DNA of 64,000 nucleotides from Desulfarculaceae bacterium (GTDB lineage: Bacteria; Desulfobacterota; Desulfarculia; Desulfarculales; Desulfarculaceae): positions 59,585 through 123,584 of the forward strand of contig JAIPEN010000008.1 of the NCBI GenBank assembly GCA_021737145.1. Reading direction: 5' to 3'. Below are positions 43,040-53,497 of the stretch, piece by piece; position 1 is the stretch's first letter, and every line of letters starts with the position of its first letter. A program made the translations under genes and the position numbers. Below the pieces are notes generated by a model. It did not search any database. It was not told the origin of the DNA and saw only the letters and a program-made list of their open reading frames with translations.

Positions 43040-44383
43040 CTAGCCCAGGATCACCCGCTCCTCGGCCAGCCGGTAGCTGGGCTCCCGGAGCTGCTGGGCC
43101 AGGGAGTAGACAAAGGCCAATGGCCCCAGCCGGCCCACGAACATGAGCACGATGATTATGCCCTTGCCCGCGGGGGTGAGCTCCGGGGTGACCCCCAGGG
43201 AGAGCCCCACCGTGCCCAGGGCGCTGACCGCCTCGAAGGCCAGGTGCAAAAAGTCGCGGCGCACGTGGCCCCCGTCGGCCAGGCCCACCGCGCTCAGCAG
43301 CACCACCGCGCACACCAGGACCAGGGCGGTGCCCAGGGCCAGCAGCAGGGCCATCTCCACCTGGCGCTCGGGCACCGCCCGTCCCCAGGCCTGGGCCCCG
43401 GGCCGGCCCTTGAGCCGGTTGACCGCCAGGGAAAACAGCACCGCGATGGTGGTGGTCTTGACGCCTCCGCCGGTGGAGCCCGGCGAGGCCCCGATGAACA
43501 TCAAGAGCATGATTATCAACAGCGAACCGTTGCTCAGGGTGTTCAGGTTCACGGTGTTGAACCCGGCGGTGCGCGGGGTGACGGTCTGGAAGATCAGGGG
43601 CCACACCCCCTCGCCCCAGATGGGGCCCTGGGCCAGCCACTCGGTGACCAGCAGGGCCGCGGCCCCGCCCACGATGAGCACCGCGCTGGTGGCCAGCACC
43701 AGGCGTACCTGTAGGGACATGCGCCGGGGCGGCTGCTCCTGCTTGCGGCGCAGGCGGCCGGTCAGCTCCCGGAGCACCACGAAGCCCAGGCCGCCCAGCA
43801 CGATCAGGATCATGACCGTCAGGTTGACCGTGGGGTCGCCGGAATAGCCCACCAGGCTGTTGCTGAACAGGCTGAAGCCGGCGTTGCAAAAGGCGCTGAT
43901 GGCGTGGAACACGGCCTGGGCCGCGGCGGTCGAGGCGGGGAAGTCGCCCCAGAAACGCATAAACAGCACCGCCGCCCCGAGGCCCTCCAGCACGAAGGTG
44001 TACAACAGCACGTCGCGCACCAGGCGGCTCATCTCCCCGCCGGGCACCGGGCCCAGGGCGCCCTTGAGGGCCAGGTGGGCCATGGGGCCGGGACGCCGCC
44101 GGGCCAGATACAACAGGGCCACCGAAAAGGTCATGATGCCCAGGCCGCCGGCCTGCAAGAGCATCAGGATGAGCCCCTGGCCCCAGGGGGACCAGGCGGT
44201 GGCGGTGTCCACGGTGATCAGGCCGGTGACGCACACCGCGCTGGTGGCGGTGAACAGGCAGTCGAGCAGCGAGACCCCGTCCGGGGCCTGCATGACCGGC
44301 AGATACAACAATGCCGCGCCCAGCACAATGAACGCCGCGAAGGACGCCGGCACCAGGCGCGAAGGAGTCAGCCAATTGGGCAT
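43040..44383 (-). CDS. ktrB: KtrB/TrkH-type K+ transporter
   Basis: A 447-residue membrane K+/Na+-coupled carrier. Pore loops are visible at TATSAVCVTGLI, AISAFCNAGFSLF, TVTPRTAGFNTVNL and FEAVSALGTVGLSLG, four repeats of the SKT family; FIGASPGSTGGGVKTTT follows the third. It ends in the family tail GPLAFVYSLAQQL. Partner KtrA is next downstream. The His-rich peptide gene lies 33 bases upstream. Confidence 0.95.
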   Translation of the reverse strand: MPNWLTPSRLVPASFAAFIVLGAALLYLPVMQAPDGVSLLDCLFTATSAVCVTGLITVDTATAWSPWGQGLILMLLQAGGLGIMTFSVALLYLARRRPGPMAHLALKGALGPVPGGEMSRLVRDVLLYTFVLEGLGAAVLFMRFWGDFPASTAAAQAVFHAISAFCNAGFSLFSNSLVGYSGDPTVNLTVMILIVLGGLGFVVLRELTGRLRRKQEQPPRRMSLQVRLVLATSAVLIVGGAAALLVTEWLAQGPIWGEGVWPLIFQTVTPRTAGFNTVNLNTLSNGSLLIIMLLMFIGASPGSTGGGVKTTTIAVLFSLAVNRLKGRPGAQAWGRAVPERQVEMALLLALGTALVLVCAVVLLSAVGLADGGHVRRDFLHLAFEAVSALGTVGLSLGVTPELTPAGKGIIIVLMFVGRLGPLAFVYSLAQQLREPSYRLAEERVILG

Positions 44384-44416
44384 GACGATGGCGGGGCGGG
44401 GCGCGCCCCGCTCCGG

Positions 44417-44602
44417 CTATTCGCCGCTTTCGCGGGGCGGGGTGGGCTGGATCAAGGTTACGATGGGCTTGGGGCCGGCCGCGTGCTCGTGGCCGTGACA
44501 GTGGTCGTGACCATGCTCGTGGCCATGATGGTGGTGATCATCGCCATGCTCGTGGTCGTGGTGATGATGGACGTGGCCGCTCTTGCCGCAGCAATCACAC
44601 AT
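44417..44602 (-). CDS. small histidine-rich metal-binding peptide
   Basis: A 61-residue protein. It opens with MCDCCGKSGH, a double-Cys motif, followed by about 30 residues that are mostly His, Asp, Glu and Gly (HVHHHHDHEHGDDHHHHGHE and on). Such MCDxCG/His-rich peptides bind Ni2+ or Zn2+ as stores or chaperones. GGAGGAG precedes the ATG at 44602, and a strong promoter lies upstream, so it is clearly a gene despite its size. It heads the K+ uptake operon on the minus strand. Confidence 0.85.
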   Translation of the reverse strand: MCDCCGKSGHVHHHHDHEHGDDHHHHGHEHGHDHCHGHEHAAGPKPIVTLIQPTPPRESGE

Positions 44603-44634
44603 GGTTACTCCTCCCCGCTTGCAAAACTGCCCTA

Positions 44635-44663
44635 AGTTTAAGCCCTTGAATGGCCATTGTCAA
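44635..44663 (-). promoter_or_regulatory. sigma70 promoter for the His-rich peptide/ktr genes
   Basis: On the minus strand: TTGACA (44663-44658), a 17-base spacer, then TAAACT (44640-44635). The predicted start is about 26 bases before the ATG at 44602. Confidence 0.7.
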
Positions 44664-44672
44664 AGGGGGCGC

Positions 44673-44702
44673 TTGCACTTATGCCGCGGCCCCGGCTACT
44701 AT
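44673..44702 (+). promoter_or_regulatory. possible promoter for the diguanylate cyclase
   Basis: TTGCAC (44673-44678), an 18-base spacer, then TACTAT (44697-44702). It is arranged back to back with the minus-strand promoter at 44635-44663, so the His-rich peptide and the cyclase could share control. Confidence 0.4.
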
Positions 44703-44785
44703 CGAAATAGGGGGCCGGGCCGCGGTTGCGGCCCTGGCACACGGGCAGGGGCCGCGAAAACCCATGCCCGCGCGAGGCAACGGCC

Positions 44786-45931
44786 GTGGCGGTAAAGCAG
44801 TTCGGTTTCAAGGCGGCGGTGGGGGTGCTGGTGGCGGTGCTTTTGGCCACCTATGGCTTCTACTGGGTGGCCATGAACCAGCTTCACTCCAACGTGATCC
44901 AGTTGGTGGAGTTTACCAGCCAATTGGAGGCGGCCGACAACTTCCACTCGTCCATTCACGCCATGCTCCTGGACGCGGAGGGCTTTTTCCACGACCGCGA
45001 CCCGGCCTATCAGGAGGCCTACCAGGACAACCGGGCGGTGGCCCGGATATCCCTGAACGGGATACAATCCCATGCCGAGACCCAGGCCGAGGGGCAGGCC
45101 AGGCACAAGGCCCTGGAAAGCGCCCGGGGCATCCGCACGGCCTATGCCCGCTATGAGAAGGACCTGGACACCATCATGTCCGGCGACTTCTCCGGCGGCA
45201 ATCAGCACCTGGCCCGCGTCGCCAAAGAGTTCAACACCATCTTCAAGAAGTATTACCTGCGCCTGCACGACCACCACGACCACGAGCAGGAACAGTTGGC
45301 CCGGGAATCATCCAGCACCTGGCACGCGGTGAGCGTGGTGTTCGGGTTGCAGCTGGCCCTGGCCCTGGTGGCCGGGTTTGTAGTGATCTTCTATCTGGAC
45401 CGGGTAGTGCTGCGGGTGTTCAGCGTGACCGAGCGCATGGCCTACCGCGACAAGCTCACCGGCCTGCGCAACCGCACCTCCCTGGACAAGCTGACCACCG
45501 CCCTGGACGAGCCCAGCGACCGGCCCCGGCGGCGCTATTGCCTGATCATGCTGGACATCGACCACTTCAAGAACTTCAACGACAACTACGGCCACCCCGC
45601 CGGGGACCGCCTGCTCAGCGACTTCGCCAAGGTGATCACCGACAACGTGCGCGGCCAGGACAAGGTGGTGCGCTATGGGGGGGAGGAGTTTCTGGTGGTG
45701 CTGCCCGAGACCAGCCGGGGGGGCGGCGCGCAGGCGGCGGAGAAGCTGCGCCTGGCCATTGCCGGGCATGACTTCATTTTGCCCGACGGCAAAACCGCTC
45801 CCCAGGTGACCGCCAGCCTGGGGGTGGCGGCCTATCCCGGGGATGGCGAGGATTTCAAACGGGTGGTGCGCCGGGCCGACGAGCGGCTATACCGGGCCAA
45901 GGACCAGGGGCGCAACCAGGTGGTGGGCTAG
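44786..45931 (+). CDS. membrane-anchored diguanylate cyclase (GGDEF)
   Basis: A 381-residue c-di-GMP synthase. TM1 is about residues 8-27, an extracytoplasmic four-helix-type sensor runs to about 185, TM2 is about 187-210, and the GGDEF domain follows. The active loop is RYGGEEFLVV (GGEEF, catalytically competent), with YRDKLTGLRNR and LDIDHFKNFNDNYGH. No RxxD inhibitory site is seen just before the loop. The sensor ends with a His/Asp cluster (LHDHHDHEQE) next to TM2, resembling metal ligands. GTG at 44786 follows GAGG. It is divergent from the His-rich peptide gene. Confidence 0.9.
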   Translation: MAVKQFGFKAAVGVLVAVLLATYGFYWVAMNQLHSNVIQLVEFTSQLEAADNFHSSIHAMLLDAEGFFHDRDPAYQEAYQDNRAVARISLNGIQSHAETQAEGQARHKALESARGIRTAYARYEKDLDTIMSGDFSGGNQHLARVAKEFNTIFKKYYLRLHDHHDHEQEQLARESSSTWHAVSVVFGLQLALALVAGFVVIFYLDRVVLRVFSVTERMAYRDKLTGLRNRTSLDKLTTALDEPSDRPRRRYCLIMLDIDHFKNFNDNYGHPAGDRLLSDFAKVITDNVRGQDKVVRYGGEEFLVVLPETSRGGGAQAAEKLRLAIAGHDFILPDGKTAPQVTASLGVAAYPGDGEDFKRVVRRADERLYRAKDQGRNQVVG

Positions 45932-46326
45932 GACACCGCCGCCGCGTAGGCCGCGGCCTCCATCAACTCGTCCAGCTCGTCGGGCTCGCTGAGCTTGACC
46001 CGGGCGACCCAGCCGCCGGTGTAGGGCTCCTGGTTCAACAGCTCCGGCTGGTCTTCCAGGCCGGGATTGACCTCCAGCACCACCCCGCTCACCGGGCTGA
46101 TCAGGTCGCTGACGCTCTTGGCGCTCTCCACCGCGCCCAGCTCCTCGCCCACCGAGAGATCCTGCTCCGCCTCGGGCAGGTCCACGTAGATCACGGTGCC
46201 GAGCTGGTCCTGGGCAAAGTCGCTGATGCCCACGGTGACCTCGCCCCCGCCCTCGGGGCGCACCCACATGTGGTCCGGGTGATACTTCACGTCGTCGGGA
46301 AAGTTCACGCTAATTCCTTTTGCCAT
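45928..46326 (-). CDS. gcvH: glycine cleavage system H protein
   Basis: A 132-residue lipoyl carrier protein. The lipoylated Lys is in GAVESAKSVSDLISPVSG, and the fold is framed by DHMWVRPEGGGEVTVGISDFAQ and VNPGLEDQPELLNQEPYTGGW. It shuttles the aminomethyl group between the P, T and L proteins, none of which is encoded here. Its start lies 17 bases inside the end of lgt, so expression is coupled to lipoprotein-processing genes. It may serve as a lipoyl donor in lipoate metabolism instead (inference). Confidence 0.93.
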   Translation of the reverse strand: MAKGISVNFPDDVKYHPDHMWVRPEGGGEVTVGISDFAQDQLGTVIYVDLPEAEQDLSVGEELGAVESAKSVSDLISPVSGVVLEVNPGLEDQPELLNQEPYTGGWVARVKLSEPDELDELMEAAAYAAAVS

Positions 46327-47086
46327 CCGCGTGGCGTTTGCGCAAATAAACCAGCGCCGCGGCGCTGAACACGGCCAGGCCCAGGGCGAACCAGGCAGTG
46401 GGGGTCAGTCCCAGCATGGGCTCGCCCCGCCAGTCGCCCCGGAACGTCTCGATTATAACCCGCGCGACGCCGTGCAAAAAACCGTAGGTGAAAAAAATCT
46501 GGCCCGCGAAACTCCGCCGCCGCCACAGCAACAGCAGCAGGCCGCAGACCACCAGCAGGGTGGCCGTGGTGTAGAGCTGGGCCGGGTGCAGGGCGATGTT
46601 GCGGGGGGCCAGGCTGTGGGGGTCGCTGAAGGTGACCGCGCACCAGCCGTCTTCCCAGGGCAGGCCGTAGCAGCAGCCGGCCGAAAAGCAGCCGATGCGC
46701 CCGATGGCCTGGGCCAGGGCCAGGGCCGGGGCCACGCAGTCCATGAGGGTGAGCACCGGCAGCTTCCAGCGGCGCATGAGCCAGATACCCACGACGGCCG
46801 CCCCGGCCACCCCGCCGTAAAACACCAGGCCGCCCTCCCAGATGGCCAGCACCCGCCAGGGGGCCCTCATGAACTGGCTGGGCTCCAGGATCACGAACAT
46901 GAGCCGCGAGCCGATCAGGCCGCTGATCAAAAGCCACAGGGCCAGGCTCATGGCCCGGTCCGGGTCCAGGCCGGCGTTTTTGGCCAGGCCGGTGTAGAGC
47001 AGCATGCCCAGGGCCGCGCCCAGGGCCAGCATCACCCCGTAGGTGTGCAGGGTCAGGGGGCCGATGGAAAACAGGATGGGATACAA
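46310..47086 (-). CDS. lgt: prolipoprotein diacylglyceryl transferase
   Basis: A 258-residue seven-TM enzyme that transfers diacylglycerol from phosphatidylglycerol to the lipobox Cys. The signature is AQAIGRIGCFSAGCCYGLPW; HPAQLYTT, with the catalytic-region His, and RRSFAGQIFFTYGFLHGVAR follow. It acts before LspA, whose gene is 31 bases upstream. The overlap with gcvH is 17 bases. Confidence 0.95.
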   Translation of the reverse strand: MYPILFSIGPLTLHTYGVMLALGAALGMLLYTGLAKNAGLDPDRAMSLALWLLISGLIGSRLMFVILEPSQFMRAPWRVLAIWEGGLVFYGGVAGAAVVGIWLMRRWKLPVLTLMDCVAPALALAQAIGRIGCFSAGCCYGLPWEDGWCAVTFSDPHSLAPRNIALHPAQLYTTATLLVVCGLLLLLWRRRSFAGQIFFTYGFLHGVARVIIETFRGDWRGEPMLGLTPTAWFALGLAVFSAAALVYLRKRHADGKRN

Positions 47087-47117
47087 GGGGAGGCGCGCTC
47101 CTTGCGGGATGTGCGGG

Positions 47118-47585
47118 CTAGCCCTCGCCGCGGATGAGAAGCCAGGCCAGCCACACCCCGCCGATGGTGATGGCCGCGTCGGCCAGGTTGAACACCGGCC
47201 AGTGCCAGTTTCCCACGTAGAGGTCCACGAAGTCGATCACCTTGCCCAGGCGCAGGCGGTCGATCAGGTTGCCCACCGCGCCGCCGGAGATGAGCCCCAG
47301 GCAGATCAGCGCCCCCCGGGAGCGGCCCAGGGGCCCGACGGCCGCCCAGAGGGCCAGGCCCAGGGCCACCAGGATGGCCCCGGTGAGGAGCCAGCGGGCC
47401 CATTCCAGGTTGGCGAAGGAAGAAAAGGCGGCCCCGGTGTTGTAGGCCAAGATGAGGCGGGCGAAGCCGGGGATCACCTGCACCGGGCCCTGGGAGAGCC
47501 AGGGCACCATGACCGCCTTGAGGATCTGATCCGCCAAGGCCACGGCCAGGGCGATGAGCCCCAGGGTGACCAGGCGGCGCCTCAT
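47118..47585 (-). CDS. lspA: lipoprotein signal peptidase II
   Basis: A 155-residue four-TM aspartyl protease that cleaves diacylated prolipoproteins. The two catalytic Asp motifs are visible: GGAVGNLIDRLRLGKVIDFVD (third TM) and VFNLADAAITIG. AYNTGAAFS is the conserved Asn loop. It starts four bases after ileS, the classic ileS-lspA order, and precedes lgt. Confidence 0.96.
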   Translation of the reverse strand: MRRRLVTLGLIALAVALADQILKAVMVPWLSQGPVQVIPGFARLILAYNTGAAFSSFANLEWARWLLTGAILVALGLALWAAVGPLGRSRGALICLGLISGGAVGNLIDRLRLGKVIDFVDLYVGNWHWPVFNLADAAITIGGVWLAWLLIRGEG

Positions 47586-47589
47586 GGCT

Positions 47590-50388
<2,799 letters not shown>

Positions 50389-50434
50389 GGAGCCCGTCCT
50401 GACTGATGGCGTAAACTACCTTTAGAAACTCACT

Positions 50435-50462
50435 TTTCTACCACACCCTAGACCCAAGTCAA
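50435..50462 (-). promoter_or_regulatory. sigma70 promoter for ileS
   Basis: On the minus strand: TTGACT (50462-50457), a 16-base spacer, then TAGAAA (50440-50435), 47 bases before the ileS ATG. Confidence 0.55.
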
Positions 50463-50513
50463 GGGTGGGGCCCGGGGCCGGGACCCGGCGGCGGCCAGGC
50501 AAGGGCAAGCCTC

Positions 50514-50542
50514 TTGACACCCCCTGGGCCGCCAGCTAGAGT
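50514..50542 (+). promoter_or_regulatory. sigma70 promoter for the phosphodiesterase gene
   Basis: TTGACA (50514-50519), a 17-base spacer, then TAGAGT (50537-50542). The -35 is perfect; the GTG start is 37 bases downstream. Confidence 0.65.
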
Positions 50543-50578
50543 TGAAAAAGTATTTCGCCTGGGGGATAGGGGAGTTAA

Positions 50579-51937
50579 GTGAAGCTGCTCAAACGTTTTT
50601 TCAGCCGGGAACAGCAGAAGAAACGGCTGTTCGTCCTGAGCATGGACGGCGTTTCCCAGGACTTCGCTCTCAAGGCGGCCCGGGACGGCCTGATGCCCAA
50701 CCTGGCGGCCATCCTGGACCAGGGGGTCAGCACCGGCCTCGCCTCCTGTCTGCCCACCGTTTCCACCGTGGCCTGGGCCTCCTACATGACCGGGGTGAAC
50801 CCGGGCAAGCACGGGGTCTACGGTCTGGTGGAGCGCCATCCCGACCCCTTCTCGGTGCTCATCCCCTCCTCGTCCGACATCAAGGCCCCCACCCTGTGGG
50901 AGATGCTGGGGCGCGGCGGGGTGCCGGTGGGGGTGATGAACGTGCCGCTGACCTTCCCCCCCAAGAAGGTAAACGGCTTCATGGTCAGCGGCTTCCTGAG
51001 CCCCGATTTGTCCCAGGCCACCTATCCGGTGGAGCTGGCCCCCCGCCTCATGGAGATGGACTACCGCATCGAGGCCGACGTGGGCCTGGCCTCCGAGGAG
51101 CCGGAGTTCTTTTTGGCCGAGCTGGGCGACACCCTGGCCCGGCGCTTCAAGGCCGCCTTCCAGCTCATGCGCGAGGGCGACTGGGAGTTCTTCCAGCTCC
51201 ACCTGACCGGCCCGGACCACATCAACCGGCTCTACTGGGACGCCTGGACCGAGGGCGGCGACACCGGCCGGGCCCGTCTGGCCGAGTTCTACCGCCGCCT
51301 GGACGGCTATCTGGGCGAGCTCACCGAGAACCTGCCGGTCTCCTGCCCCCTGCTCATGGTCTCGGGCTACGGCATCACCCGCTGCCAGGGCCTGGTGTAC
51401 CTGAACCACTGGCTGGAGGCCAACGGCTACCTCTTGTTCGGCAAGGGCAAGAAGGAGCTGAAGAACCTGCACGGCGACTCCAAGGCCTACAGCCTGCTGC
51501 CCGGCCGCATCTACCTGAACCTGGAGGGACGCGAGCAAAAGGGCTCGGTGGCCCAGGGGCGGCCCTACGAAGACCTGCGCGAGGAGCTGATCCACCGCAT
51601 CGGCGGGCTGGTGCACCCGGAGAGCGAGCAGCCCCTGGTGGCCGCGGTGCGCCGCCGCGAGGAGGTCTACTCCGGTCCCCAGCTCTCCCGGGCCCCGGAT
51701 TTGGTGGTGGAGCCCGCTCCGGGCTATGACTTCAAGGCCAACCTGGGCGTGACCGGCCTGGTGGCCCCGCCCGACAAGAGCGGCATGCCCGCCAAGGACG
51801 ACGCCCTGTTCTATCTGAGCGGGGTCAAGGAGGGTCTGGCCCCGGGCGAGCACCGCCTGGAAGACCTGGCCCCCACCGTGCTCACCCTGCTGGGCCTCAA
51901 CACCCCGCCCGGCATGGAGGGCTCCAGCCTGTTATGA
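50579..51937 (+). CDS. type I phosphodiesterase/nucleotide pyrophosphatase family, degenerate metal site
   Basis: A 452-residue member of the alkaline-phosphatase superfamily. It has the family opening LFVLSMDGVSQDF (metal Asp), the nucleophile region LPTVSTVAWASYMTGVNPGKHGVYG, and GPDHINRLYWD. Where active relatives, including the paralogue at 53.5 kb, carry SDHG, this protein reads VSGYGIT, so one Asp and one His metal ligand are missing. It may be inactive or may use another metal geometry. GTG at 50579 has GGGGAG six bases upstream. It overlaps the APS-kinase-like gene by four bases, so the two are coupled. Cytosolic; no signal peptide. Confidence 0.8.
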   Translation: MKLLKRFFSREQQKKRLFVLSMDGVSQDFALKAARDGLMPNLAAILDQGVSTGLASCLPTVSTVAWASYMTGVNPGKHGVYGLVERHPDPFSVLIPSSSDIKAPTLWEMLGRGGVPVGVMNVPLTFPPKKVNGFMVSGFLSPDLSQATYPVELAPRLMEMDYRIEADVGLASEEPEFFLAELGDTLARRFKAAFQLMREGDWEFFQLHLTGPDHINRLYWDAWTEGGDTGRARLAEFYRRLDGYLGELTENLPVSCPLLMVSGYGITRCQGLVYLNHWLEANGYLLFGKGKKELKNLHGDSKAYSLLPGRIYLNLEGREQKGSVAQGRPYEDLREELIHRIGGLVHPESEQPLVAAVRRREEVYSGPQLSRAPDLVVEPAPGYDFKANLGVTGLVAPPDKSGMPAKDDALFYLSGVKEGLAPGEHRLEDLAPTVLTLLGLNTPPGMEGSSLL

Positions 51938-52521
51938 GCCGGACGGGCTTCACCGTCTGGCTCACCGGTCCCCCTGCTTCCGGCAAAACCACTTTGAGCC
52001 GTTTGCTCACCCGCGCCCTGAAGGCGCTGGGCGTCCCGGCCCTATGCCTGGAGGAGGCGGAGTTCAGCGGCCCGGACCCGGCAGGGGCCGCGCGCCAGGC
52101 GGCCGGGGCGGCGGCCCAGGCCGTGCGGAGCGGGACCGCCTGCGTGGTGGGCCTGGCCGCGCCCTTTGCCGCCCTGCGCCGCGAGCTGCGGGCCGAACTG
52201 GGCGAGTACGTGGAGGTGCACCTGGACTGCCCCCTGGAGCAGCGCATCAACCGCGACCATGAGGGGCGCTACGCCGCGGCCTTGGCCCCGGGCGGGATCG
52301 GCCTGGCCGCCCTGGAAGGGCCTTATCAGCCTCCGGCCGACCCGGAGGTGCGCTGCCCCACCGGCCAGGAAGGGCCGGGCGAAAGCCTGGGGCGGGTCTT
52401 GGCCTATCTCAGCGAGGCGGGGCTCATCGAGCCGTCACAAGAGGCGGACCCCGGGGAGGTCTACAGCGACCAGGAGGAGGCCGAGGTTGTGGCTAGGCTT
52501 AAGGACCTGGGTTATTTGTAG
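51934..52521 (+). CDS. divergent adenylylsulfate kinase-like protein
   Basis: A 195-residue P-loop protein of the APS kinase (CysC) family. Walker A is GPPASGKTTLS; VVGLAAPFAALRRELRAELG aligns with the SPFxxxR region, and VEVHLDCPLEQRINRDHEGRY aligns with the family strand ending RDPKGLY. The LDGDxxR motif that binds APS is replaced by CLEEAEF. It may therefore phosphorylate a different molecule. It is coupled to a phosphodiesterase gene and ends in an acidic tail. It should not be assumed to act in sulfate assimilation. Confidence 0.7.
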   Translation: MSRTGFTVWLTGPPASGKTTLSRLLTRALKALGVPALCLEEAEFSGPDPAGAARQAAGAAAQAVRSGTACVVGLAAPFAALRRELRAELGEYVEVHLDCPLEQRINRDHEGRYAAALAPGGIGLAALEGPYQPPADPEVRCPTGQEGPGESLGRVLAYLSEAGLIEPSQEADPGEVYSDQEEAEVVARLKDLGYL

Positions 52522-52637
52522 GCTCGCCGTGCCGCTGGGGGGGCGGCCGCGGCAGGCCCCGAAGCAATCCAGCCCCTCACTCCTTTACCAACCTTCGTTT
52601 TCTGTTTTTTTCTTGGTCCGCCAGGGCGCCAGGGCGC

Positions 52638-52665
52638 AAAAAAGCCCCCGGCTTGCGCCGGGGGC
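52638..52665 (-). terminator. intrinsic terminator after the SYLF gene
   Basis: GCCCCCGGC (52644-52652) pairs with GCCGGGGGC (52657-52665) around TTGC. On the minus strand it is followed by TTTTTT, 25 bases after the SYLF stop. The rest of the gap 52522-52689 shows nothing else. Confidence 0.9.
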
Positions 52666-52689
52666 CTTGGCTTCGCGCCGGTTGGGCGC

Positions 52690-53385
52690 TTACTTGCTGT
52701 ACTTGTCCAGCTGAGAGATGAGCTTCTGAGCCGAGGCCGGCTTGGGGGCCATGTTCTTTTGCAGGATCTGCTCGGCGGTGTAGGACTTGCCGTAGTAGGC
52801 CTTGGTGCGCTCCGCGTCGAACTCCAGGCCCGCCCCGTTGAGGGCCACCCCGGCAAAGGCGCCGGCGCTCATGGAGTAGGAGTAGATGTCGCTGTCCTTG
52901 CCCGAGAAGGTGCTGCCGCCGCTGGCGGCGCGGCCCACCGGACCCGCGGCCACCGAGGCGTCGCCGCCCAGCTTGGCGTGGCCCTTGAGGATGCCCTTGA
53001 GCCCGTTGTCGGTCATGACCATCATCATGAAGTCCGTGGAGGAGGCTCCGATCTGGAAGCCCACGCTGGCTGCGGCGATGGTGTAGAAGGCCGGGCCGGT
53101 CCAGGCGCCGCCCACCCGGGCCAGGATCACGCCGGTGCCGCCTTCGCCGCCCACGATGAAGCCGGCCTTTAACACGCCGGGGAAGATGGCCACGGCCTTG
53201 GCCTTTTTGAGCAGGCTGCGGGCAACCCCCTTGTCCTCGGTGCCCATCATCTTCATGACCACCACCGAGGCCTCGTCAATCTTGAGGACCGCTTTGTCCT
53301 TTTCGGCCGCAAAGGCCACCACCGCCATGGATGCCATGAGGGCCAGGGCAGCGATGCAAGCCACCAGGCTGGTTTTAAAACGCAT
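52690..53385 (-). CDS. exported SYLF/Ysc84-domain lipid-binding protein
   Basis: A 231-residue secreted protein. A signal peptide (LVACIAALALMASMAVVAFA) precedes a SYLF domain: KKAKAVAIFPGVLKAGFIVGG, then FYTIAAASVGFQIGASSTDFM, then GAGLEFDAERTKAYYGKSYT. SYLF (Ysc84) proteins bind phosphoinositides or other lipids in eukaryotes; bacterial ones are secreted and poorly known. GAGGAG precedes the ATG. Monocistronic, with its own terminator, and flanked by phosphodiesterase genes. Confidence 0.88.
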   Translation of the reverse strand: MRFKTSLVACIAALALMASMAVVAFAAEKDKAVLKIDEASVVVMKMMGTEDKGVARSLLKKAKAVAIFPGVLKAGFIVGGEGGTGVILARVGGAWTGPAFYTIAAASVGFQIGASSTDFMMMVMTDNGLKGILKGHAKLGGDASVAAGPVGRAASGGSTFSGKDSDIYSYSMSAGAFAGVALNGAGLEFDAERTKAYYGKSYTAEQILQKNMAPKPASAQKLISQLDKYSK

Positions 53386-53497
53386 TACTCTCTCCTCACT
53401 GAATTGGTTTTTATTATCCGCTAACCGGGAATTACCTCTCTATAGTTTTAAAGATACGCCCACTGGCAAGAGGGAGGCAAAAAAAATGCGCCGGGAG

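Noticed and set aside
50389..50578. T-box riboswitch upstream of ileS
   Set aside because: The gap has a plain promoter and a short leader. No T-box sequence, specifier loop or terminator/antiterminator pair is visible.
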